Notes under the pieces: generated by a model | Database searches by the model: none | What the model saw: the letters and a program-made list of their open reading frames with translations, nothing else | Told to the model about the DNA's origin: nothing | From: Verrucomicrobiales bacterium | GTDB lineage: Bacteria; Verrucomicrobiota; Verrucomicrobiia; Verrucomicrobiales; Verrucomicrobiaceae | Assembly (NCBI GenBank): GCA_003453085.1 | Contig: DMMK01000269.1 | Span: forward strand, 1-5,740 | DNA length: 5,740 bases | Reading direction: 5' to 3' | Shown: in pieces, positions 1 through 5,740 of the stretch | Layout of the letters: each line of letters starts with the position of its first letter | Numbering within the stretch: the stretch's first letter is position 1 | Translations under genes and position numbers: made by a program

Positions 1-1
1 G

Positions 2-768
2 GCTTACCGGAATAACTCGAAGATTTGGGAGGAGATCCAGAATCGTCGTTTTGATAAGTCCATCTCCCTGGACAGTGACTTTGCCACGGACTTCCCTTCG
101 GATCCAGACTGGATCAAGCGGCAGGGGCTGTGGGCTGGGCGGCCATTTATAACAACACCTCTGACCAGGCACTGCCGATCTCGTTGGCCCGCACGCATGG
201 CAGCACGGATCTGGACTCGCTGTGGCAGGGCTTTCAAAATGACAAGTCACTGCATGGGGACAAGCTGCTGGAGTGGCTGCGCACGGACATGGGTACGCGC
301 CTTTCCGTGAGCTTCATGGGCAATCAAATCCCGCAGTTTGACAACCACATCCGCCTGCACCCGACAGTACGGGACAAGTGGGGGCGAAAGGTGGCCCACA
401 TTGTGAAGGACTGGCATGCGCATGATGAATACCTGATGCGCCGGATGTCTGAAATGTGCCGTGATGTGCTGACTGAAGGTGCCCAACAGTATGGCATGGG
501 GCCGGGAGACTATGACATCGAGTTTGGCAGTGTGTATGGCGTGCGGGTGGAAAACACGGTGCGCATCGCCAACCACATTTTGGGTGGGGCAAGGTTTGGC
601 ACTGACCCGGATGATTCAGTGTTGGACCCCGACTGCAAAGCCCACTTCTTCGACAATCTGTATGTAACGGACGGTTCCTTCATGCCCACCAGCGGCGGAG
701 CGAATCCCACACTGACCATCCAGGCGAATGCCTTCAAGGTGGCAGAAACGCTGAAATCCCGCTGCTAA
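2..768 (+). CDS. GMC-family FAD oxidoreductase, C-terminal part, 5' cut by window edge, apparent frameshift
   Basis: This is the C-terminal half of a glucose-methanol-choline type oxidoreductase, a family of flavoenzymes that oxidise alcohols, sugars or sugar acids. The C-terminal hallmark is clear: HILGGARFGTDP with its His codon at 574-576, then NLYVTDGSFMPTSGGANPT with the Asn codon at 703-705. By family knowledge these match the two active-site positions, with the second held by Asn instead of the His of glucose oxidase. The FAD-binding N-terminal domain must lie left of the window. Positions 2-127 read well in frame 2 (AYRNNSKIWEEI..., SLDSDFATDFPSDPDWIKR). The rest, AVGWAAIYNNTSDQALP onward, is in frame 1. 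Frame 1 has stops at 13, 52, 55 and 76, and frame 2 stops at 308-310, so no single frame covers the gene. A GTG at 130 could start an ORF, but the product would lack the FAD domain, so I do not treat it as the true start. Family is confident; substrate is unknown. Confidence 0.85.
124..127 (+). other. Probable -1 frameshift site (G run) in the GMC gene
   Basis: The coding frame changes from frame 2 to frame 1 somewhere between 79 and 307. The smoothest join is at the four-G run here: adding one G gives the uninterrupted reading IKRQGAVGWAAIYNN across the junction. This fits a lost base in a homopolymer, either a real mutation or a sequencing or assembly error. I see no classical slippery heptamer, so programmed frameshifting is less likely. 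Confidence 0.6.
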
Positions 769-782
769 CCCCCTTCACGGCC

Positions 783-1979
783 ATGGACATCCGATTTGAA
801 GCGATACAAAACCACCCGGCAAACCAGGTGTTTCACGTGGTCTTTTTTCCAGACCGCATCTACCACGCGCAGTATCTGAACGCGACGCGGTCTGCCCGCT
901 ACACTTACAATGTGCAGGAGGTGCGGGCGAAGGTGGATGCAACGGTGCTGAAAGGTAATCTGCGGCTGGATGAGCAGCCCTACACCAACTTCATCCGCCT
1001 GGAGTATCGGGCCGGGCGTTTGACGGAGCAGGCGCGGCTGAAGTATCGTTTTGTGGGGGAGGAGGTCATTGCCTGGGTGCGGCTGCATCTGAGCGGTGGC
1101 CGACCCACCGTGGAGGGCCGGGTGACGCTGGGGTATTGCCCCTGGGTGGATGCGTATCAATGCGAGATCTGGCAGACGCTGGAGGTTCCGCAGGGGCAGC
1201 ATCACGACTATCAGGTGCTGGCCCAGATGGGCATTCGCGGGACCATCACCCGGATCCCGGCCTTTGCGGCGGCGCTGGAAGATCCCAAGGGCATCATGAA
1301 AGTGGAGCTGGCCTTCCGCGAGGGACGTGCCAACCAGCCCATGGGCTATGGCATCAGCGATGCGGATGCGGGATGGGACAATTTCTTTGGCCGCAATGTG
1401 CAGATGCCCAGGACGGCGGAACCGAGCAGCGGGATCAATACGGTGCCGGTGGAGAACTATGAGGTGGACTTTCAGCGCGGCTGGTATGTGGCGGATGTGG
1501 AAAAGGACGTGGCCCCCGTGCGCTATCGCAACGCGATGATGATGGACAGCGACCTGCAGAAGTTCGCCGACCGTTTCTTCGGCGGTGACATGCAGAAGAT
1601 GAATGCCACGAACATCACGGACATGCGGTGGGTGTTTCAGCAGGAACTGGGTGGCAGCCTGGTGTTCTTCCATGAAGTGACAGTGCCCGTGGGCGGCGTG
1701 GAGGGGACTCACCAGCACATCGGCAGTGAAGAGCTCTACTATGTAGTGGCTGGCGAGGGCATCGGCTACATGGCCGAGGGGGATGATCCCAAGCTGACTT
1801 CGGCTGGCACTTATATCGGGGCGAAGATGCCCGTGTTTGGCCTGGATGAGCGGGAGATGCGGGAAGTGCCGATGAAGCCTGGCTCAGTCATCTTTACCAA
1901 GAGCGGCGGCATGCATGGCATCCGCAATACCGGCAGCGTGCCGCTGAAATTTGTCGCCTTCCTTTATCACGCCCACTGA
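783..1979 (+). CDS. Cupin-domain protein with long unrecognised N-terminal region (first of a tandem pair)
   Basis: A 398-residue protein of unknown function. The C-terminal 110 residues are a cupin barrel. Motif 1 is G304-x5-H310-Q-H312-x4-E317-x6-G324, and motif 2 is G367-x5-K373-S-G375-x2-H378-x3-N382, with Lys where the consensus has Pro. H310, H312, E317 and H378 are the expected ligands for a divalent metal such as Fe, Mn or Ni. Residues 1-290 match no domain I recognise. They look beta-rich with many aromatic residues, and a methionine-rich stretch (252-273) precedes the cupin. No signal peptide or membrane segment is seen, so it is probably cytoplasmic. The ATG at 783 is the only sensible start; it lies 14 bases after the GMC stop with no good Shine-Dalgarno. 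The long-extension-plus-cupin plan resembles homogentisate dioxygenase-like or sugar-isomerase cupins, but I would not assign either activity. Confidence 0.85.
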   Translation: MDIRFEAIQNHPANQVFHVVFFPDRIYHAQYLNATRSARYTYNVQEVRAKVDATVLKGNLRLDEQPYTNFIRLEYRAGRLTEQARLKYRFVGEEVIAWVRLHLSGGRPTVEGRVTLGYCPWVDAYQCEIWQTLEVPQGQHHDYQVLAQMGIRGTITRIPAFAAALEDPKGIMKVELAFREGRANQPMGYGISDADAGWDNFFGRNVQMPRTAEPSSGINTVPVENYEVDFQRGWYVADVEKDVAPVRYRNAMMMDSDLQKFADRFFGGDMQKMNATNITDMRWVFQQELGGSLVFFHEVTVPVGGVEGTHQHIGSEELYYVVAGEGIGYMAEGDDPKLTSAGTYIGAKMPVFGLDEREMREVPMKPGSVIFTKSGGMHGIRNTGSVPLKFVAFLYHAH

Positions 1980-1983
1980 TCTC

Positions 1984-3330
1984 ATGAAATTTCCCAGCAA
2001 TGACAATGTGGCTTTCATTCCAGAGGGAATGCAGCCGGTGTATGATGCAAACAATCCGCTGATGCGGATGGTGCAGGAGACGCAAAAGCTGCAGCTGGCC
2101 TCCGAGCGCGAATGCTACTATGTGGACAGCCTGCAGTACCTGTTTCCATATCGTTCGTTAACCCTCTATGGACCGGGGCAGGGGGATAGGCAGGCTGGCG
2201 CGCCCGCCCAGCAAAACATCAAGACGGACTTTCAAAAGCAGAACATCTCCGACTTCACTCTGGGCGATTTTTTTCTGGTGCGGGGCTATGTGGCGGCGGG
2301 GGATTGGGCTGGGGTGTTTGTGAAGGTCTGTTATCGCGGTACACCTGGCACGGAGCTGGGGAAACTCACTCAGGGGAGTCCGGGGGAGTTTCTTCAGGCC
2401 TCGGTGAAGGTGGGGGACAATACCCCGCCGCAGATGCTGAAGCTGCCGCTGAACCCGATCACAGGACACTATGAAGTGGAGCTGTGGTCCTTTGATGGAG
2501 CGAACCTGCGCAGCCGACTGGATGTGCGGGGGCAGGCCGCCTTTGACCGGGGACTGATCGTGCCCCGGCCAGATATGGTCAAAGGCTCGCTGGCCGATTT
2601 TGAAGGGCCCGGGGTGGATCAACTGCGCGATGGGCTGAACCGCCAGAGGCAGAGCTGGGAACTGCTGAACCATGCACCCCTGAACTCCATGCATCCCATC
2701 CGCCCGTTGCGGGTGGAAGTGGCCTTTGCCAATGAGACGGCTACGGTGTGGGACTCCCGGCAGGGAGCGAACTACACGGTGGTGTTTGACATGGCCCTAC
2801 GAGGCTGGCGCTCGTTTCTGGGCTCTGGCATCAGCCCCAATCCGCATGGCGGGGTGGGATTCCTGGAGTTCCGAAATCTGTTTTCCAACTACTTCCATGA
2901 ATCCAAACGGCAGCAGGTGTTTGGTCCAGATGTGTTGCCGGAACTGGGCCGCGATCTGATCCCGGGAAACTACGATGCCTACACCTATGGGACGGATGGG
3001 AGCAAACCTGTCTCGGCAGGCCAGCCGGTGACGGCGGAGAAGCGGGAGTGCTTCATGGCGGTGGACTACATGGATCTGCATATTCTGCTGCCGGAATGCG
3101 CGATCGGCATTCATCGCCATCGGGATAACCAAGAGGTCTTCATGATGCTGGAAGGGCATGGCCTGATGCTGGTGGGAGACTGGTGTGAGTTTCCAGGGCG
3201 GGAACGTTGCTTTGAGTTGCGCACGCTTTTGCCAGGGGATCTGGCTCTATGCAAGACGGGGCAGTTGCATGCCCTCTACAATGTGAAGGATGAACCCTGC
3301 CGCCTCTTTATGTTTGGCGGTTACGACTGA
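1984..3330 (+). CDS. Cupin-domain protein with long N-terminal region (second of a tandem pair)
   Basis: A 448-residue protein whose last 90 residues form a cupin. Motif 1 is H377-R-H379-x4-E384-x6-G391, and motif 2 is G418-x5-K424-T-G426-x2-H429-x3-N433. The four likely metal ligands H377, H379, E384 and H429 are all present. As in the preceding gene, Lys replaces the consensus Pro in motif 2. The N-terminal region is unrecognised but shares landmarks with the neighbour: RVEVAF at 243-248 and GWRSFLG at 274-280, against KVELAF and GWDNFFG there. The two are therefore probably distant paralogues. Residues 211-230 look helical and may be an insertion. No signal peptide is apparent. I chose the ATG at 1984, four bases after the upstream stop, over an in-frame TTG at 1951 that would overlap the previous gene. 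There is no clear Shine-Dalgarno, so translational coupling is likely. Enzyme activity cannot be assigned. Confidence 0.85.
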   Translation: MKFPSNDNVAFIPEGMQPVYDANNPLMRMVQETQKLQLASERECYYVDSLQYLFPYRSLTLYGPGQGDRQAGAPAQQNIKTDFQKQNISDFTLGDFFLVRGYVAAGDWAGVFVKVCYRGTPGTELGKLTQGSPGEFLQASVKVGDNTPPQMLKLPLNPITGHYEVELWSFDGANLRSRLDVRGQAAFDRGLIVPRPDMVKGSLADFEGPGVDQLRDGLNRQRQSWELLNHAPLNSMHPIRPLRVEVAFANETATVWDSRQGANYTVVFDMALRGWRSFLGSGISPNPHGGVGFLEFRNLFSNYFHESKRQQVFGPDVLPELGRDLIPGNYDAYTYGTDGSKPVSAGQPVTAEKRECFMAVDYMDLHILLPECAIGIHRHRDNQEVFMMLEGHGLMLVGDWCEFPGRERCFELRTLLPGDLALCKTGQLHALYNVKDEPCRLFMFGGYD

Positions 3331-3333
3331 GGA
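3329..3333 (+). promoter_or_regulatory. Shine-Dalgarno of the GH13 gene
   Basis: GAGGA overlaps the stop codon of the second cupin gene and sits 8 bases before the ATG at 3342. It supports that start and suggests translation of the GH13 gene is coupled to termination of the cupin. It is the only convincing ribosome binding site among the complete genes here. Confidence 0.6.
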
Positions 3334-3341
3334 TCGCTGAA

Positions 3342-5279
3342 ATGCCTGCCTTGTTAGACCACATTCATTCGCAGACCCCGATGGGGGCGACATTGGTCGC
3401 TGATGGAGCCACGTTTCGTGTCTGGGCGCCGAATGCCTCGGAAGTTCAGGTGCGGGGGGATTTCAACGGCTTTGCCGAGACAGAGGAGGGGAAATTGCAA
3501 AGAGGTGCGGATGGCTATTGGCATGGTTTCATTCGCGGGGTGCGGGATCGGCATGAATACAAATATTACCTCACCGGGCCTGCCGGGCCAGGTTGGAAAA
3601 GGGATCCCTACGCACGCGAGCTGCATGGTGGTGGCTGGAACAGCGTGGTGCGAAGATCTGACTTTCCCTGGCATGAGACAGGCTACCGGACGCCGGCATT
3701 TCACAATCTGGTCATTTACCAACTTCATATCGGGGCCTTTCACTCCATGCGAGGGCGATCTGTGCCGGGAACCTTTTTGGATGTGGCGGACAAGGTGCCT
3801 TACATCGCGGATCTGGGTGTGACGGCAGTTCAGCTGCTGCCTGTGCAGGAGTTCCCTGGAGACTTCAGTCTGGGCTACAATGGGGTAGACTATTTCTCAC
3901 CGGAGATGGCCTATGGTGTGGGCCAGGGGGATGTGGGGCCTTATCTGAACCGCCTGAATGACTTGCTGGCGGCAAAGGGACTCGCTCCGTATTCAGCCGC
4001 AGATGTGGAAGGTGAGATGAATCAGCTAAAGGCGCTGGTGGATGTTTGTCATGCTTATGGTTTGGCCATCATTTTTGATCTGGTCTTTAACCATGCGGGA
4101 GGCGGTTTCGGGGAGGAGTCCCTGTGGTTTTTTGACCGGCAGCAGGGGATGGAAGTTCCGGCTTGGTTCAACTCGCTGTACTTTTCGGACCGAACGTGGG
4201 CTGGCGGGGTTGTGTTTAATTTTCATTCGGCCCCGGTACGGGATTTTTTGATCAGCAATGCCCGGTTCTTTGTGGACGAATATCGGGCGGATGGTTTCCG
4301 TTTTGATGAAGTCAGTGTGATTGATCATCAAGGTCTGGGCCGCGGCTGGGACTTTTGTCAGGCACTAACGGGCACCATGCGCACGCATCGGCCCGAAGTG
4401 CTGATGCATGCGGAGTATTGGAATGTGAACCCGCACGTGCTGAAAGAGGCGGCCGAGGGTGGGGCGGGCTTTCATACTACAATGACGGACGAGCCCCGGA
4501 TTGCCCTGCGTGAGGTCCTGACGGCGGCCAGTTACCCAGGCGGGCATGCACTGCCACTGGGGCGGCTGGCCGCTGCGCTGGGGCTGGATTACCTGCGCGA
4601 CCGCTGGCGGGGGATCAACAGCCTGGAAAATCACGATCTGGTGATGCTGCCCAAGGATGCCAGCGATGGCAACCGGATGCCAAGGCTGGCAAGTTTGGCG
4701 GATCCTTCCAATCCGCGTTCCTGGTTTGCCAGGAGCCGGTGCCGGGTGGCGACGGGTCTGCTCCTGACGATGCCGGGCATTCCGATGCTGTTCATGGGAC
4801 AGGAGTTCCTGGAGGACAAGCCTTGGTCGGATGATGTGGGCACGTTTGATCGCCTGCGGCTTTATTGGGACGGCCTTGCTGCTGAGGACTCCAGCATGCG
4901 TGATTTTCTACGGTTCACCCGCGAACTGGTGAAATTGCGCTGGAGCTTTCCTGCATTGCGAGGGGAAGGTTTTGCCCTGGTGCACGTGCATGAGCAAAAT
5001 CGTGTACTGGCCTTTCAACGATGGCTGCCGGGAGAAGGTGGCACGGTGGTGGTAGTGATGAGTTTGGCGAATGTGAACCTCTCGGGATACGAGATTGGTT
5101 TTCCGCTGGGGGGATGGTGGCGGGAGGTCTTTAACTCGGATGTTTATGACCAGTGGGTAAACCCGCAAACCACGGGCAATGGCGGTGGCGTGATGGCGGA
5201 AGGACCTGCGATGCATGGACTGCCCGCTTCGGCGCGGTTGATCTTGCCTGCCAATGGGCTGCTGGTGTTTGCCCAGTAA
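3342..5279 (+). CDS. GH13 alpha-amylase family enzyme, glycogen-branching-enzyme-like
   Basis: A complete 645-residue glycoside hydrolase family 13 protein acting on alpha-glucans. Residues 15-100 form a CBM48-type N-terminal domain (FRVWAPNASEVQVRGDFNGF, HEYKYY, RDPYAR). The catalytic barrel spans about 120-500 and has all four conserved regions: I, D246-LVF-N250-H251; II, GFR-F-D322 (nucleophile); III, HAE358 (acid/base); IV, ENH431-D432 (transition-state Asp). Residues 540-645 are an alpha-amylase C-terminal beta-sandwich (NRVLAFQRW, EVFNSD, ANGLLVF). This order matches 1,4-alpha-glucan branching enzymes, but the protein is shorter than typical GlgB (about 730 residues), and FMGQEFLEDKPWSDD differs from the usual GlgB FMGNEF signature. 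Maltooligosyltrehalose trehalohydrolase and plain alpha-amylase are alternatives. An extra stretch of about 35 residues (193-226) precedes region I. No signal peptide is present, so it probably works on cytoplasmic glycogen or maltodextrin. It starts 11 bases after the cupin stop, so it is likely co-transcribed. Confidence 0.92.
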   Translation: MPALLDHIHSQTPMGATLVADGATFRVWAPNASEVQVRGDFNGFAETEEGKLQRGADGYWHGFIRGVRDRHEYKYYLTGPAGPGWKRDPYARELHGGGWNSVVRRSDFPWHETGYRTPAFHNLVIYQLHIGAFHSMRGRSVPGTFLDVADKVPYIADLGVTAVQLLPVQEFPGDFSLGYNGVDYFSPEMAYGVGQGDVGPYLNRLNDLLAAKGLAPYSAADVEGEMNQLKALVDVCHAYGLAIIFDLVFNHAGGGFGEESLWFFDRQQGMEVPAWFNSLYFSDRTWAGGVVFNFHSAPVRDFLISNARFFVDEYRADGFRFDEVSVIDHQGLGRGWDFCQALTGTMRTHRPEVLMHAEYWNVNPHVLKEAAEGGAGFHTTMTDEPRIALREVLTAASYPGGHALPLGRLAAALGLDYLRDRWRGINSLENHDLVMLPKDASDGNRMPRLASLADPSNPRSWFARSRCRVATGLLLTMPGIPMLFMGQEFLEDKPWSDDVGTFDRLRLYWDGLAAEDSSMRDFLRFTRELVKLRWSFPALRGEGFALVHVHEQNRVLAFQRWLPGEGGTVVVVMSLANVNLSGYEIGFPLGGWWREVFNSDVYDQWVNPQTTGNGGGVMAEGPAMHGLPASARLILPANGLLVFAQ

Positions 5280-5289
5280 GAAAGTGCCG

Positions 5290-5740
5290 TCAGCAGGCGG
5301 CTGAAGACAAGGATCTCATAGCCTGGCCGAAATGATGAATGACGTCGCTGGGCAGTGTGCTTTCCTCCGAATGCGAAAGGGCGTGAAGTTCTGCCGCATC
5401 ACCACAGAGCCACGCGGCGAGGCCTGCTGCGACATGCGTGGGGATGCCCTGGCCGATGAGGGCGGCGGCGACACCCGTGAGCACATCGCCCATGCCTCCG
5501 GTGGCCATGCCCGGGTGACCGGTGGTGTTGTAAAGGATGTCCTGCCCGAGGGTGCTGATGATGGTGCGAGCTCCTTTGAGAAGAAGGGTGTGGCCGATGT
5601 GGTTGGCCGCCCACACTTCCGCCTGTTCGCGTCGGCTTGTGCTACTGGCGTCCGGCATCAGCCGGGCCATTTCGCCGGGATGCGGGGTGAAAAGATGCGA
5701 AGCTGCGCAATCATTCACCGCCTCGGGGCCCTGGCGTGCG
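5290..5740 (-). CDS. nnrD: ADP/ATP-dependent NAD(P)H-hydrate dehydratase, C-terminal part (5' end beyond window)
   Basis: This is the C-terminal 149 residues of the ribokinase-fold repair enzyme that dehydrates the damaged S-form of NAD(P)H hydrate back to NAD(P)H using ADP or ATP. Diagnostic motifs, in order, are TPHPGEMARL, LLLKGARTII and GHPGMATGGMGDVLTG, whose GMGD Asp codon (5485-5487) is the family's catalytic position. A GTG at 5718 could open the frame, but coding continues upstream of it (ARQGPEA before VNDCAASH) to the window edge, and the family is much longer, so the gene is cut by the edge. It may be a single-domain enzyme or the C-terminal half of the bifunctional Nnr/YjeF protein, whose epimerase domain would lie to the right. 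It is convergent with the GH13 gene, with 10 bases between the stops, and is probably unrelated to that operon. Confidence 0.93.
   Translation of the reverse strand, partial: ARQGPEAVNDCAASHLFTPHPGEMARLMPDASSTSRREQAEVWAANHIGHTLLLKGARTIISTLGQDILYNTTGHPGMATGGMGDVLTGVAAALIGQGIPTHVAAGLAAWLCGDAAELHALSHSEESTLPSDVIHHFGQAMRSLSSAAC

Noticed and set aside
130..132. GTG as a genuine start of a short GMC protein
   Set aside because: The product would lack the FAD-binding domain, and the preceding 120 bases look coding in another frame, so a frameshift explains the data better.
765..1718. Long minus-strand open frame (317 codons) opposite the first cupin gene
   Set aside because: It is His/Arg/Leu-rich with no recognisable motif and lies wholly antisense to a well-supported gene. 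It is best explained by GC-biased codon use.
1951..1983. TTG start that would extend the second cupin by 11 residues
   Set aside because: It overlaps the end of the preceding gene. The ATG at 1984 gives a tight four-base gap and a more typical start.
2158..2694. Minus-strand open frame (178 codons) opposite the second cupin gene
   Set aside because: It shows no domain motif and has shadow-like composition within a confident coding region on the other strand.
5290..5304. Hairpin TCAGC-aggcg-GCTGA as an intrinsic terminator
   Set aside because: The stem is only 5 bp, it lies inside the nnrD coding end, and no T run follows on either strand.

Overview
The window is densely coding, GC-rich bacterial DNA (roughly 60% GC by eye). 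It comes from an organism I cannot name. The gene mix (GMC oxidoreductase, cupins with long N-terminal extensions, a GH13 enzyme) and the poor Shine-Dalgarno use suggest something like Verrucomicrobiota or Planctomycetota, but that is a low-confidence guess. No RNA genes, CRISPR arrays, insertion sequences or notable repeats are visible, and no gene-free stretch exceeds 14 bases.

Layout: positions 2-768 (+) hold the C-terminal part of a GMC-family FAD oxidoreductase, cut by the left edge. Its reading frame appears broken by a one-base deletion at a G run (124-127). Positions 783-1979 and 1984-3330 (+) encode two different proteins that share a plan: a long, unrecognised N-terminal region followed by a C-terminal metal-type cupin domain. 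Positions 3342-5279 (+) encode a complete GH13 alpha-amylase-family enzyme with the CBM48 / barrel / C-terminal sandwich plan of glycogen branching enzymes. The gaps between these four genes are 14, 4 and 11 bases, so they look like one transcription unit whose promoter lies left of the window. Positions 5290-5740 (-) hold the C-terminal part of an NAD(P)H-hydrate dehydratase, convergent with the operon and only 10 bases from it.

Working together (inference): the GMC enzyme would oxidise a sugar or polyol-like alcohol, the two cupins could act on the oxidised product as an isomerase or dioxygenase-like pair, and the GH13 enzyme would handle an alpha-glucan. None of the substrates can be read from the sequence. 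The NAD(P)H-hydrate dehydratase is a metabolite-repair housekeeping gene, probably unrelated to the operon. The points most worth following up are the tandem cupin pair and the frameshift in the GMC gene.
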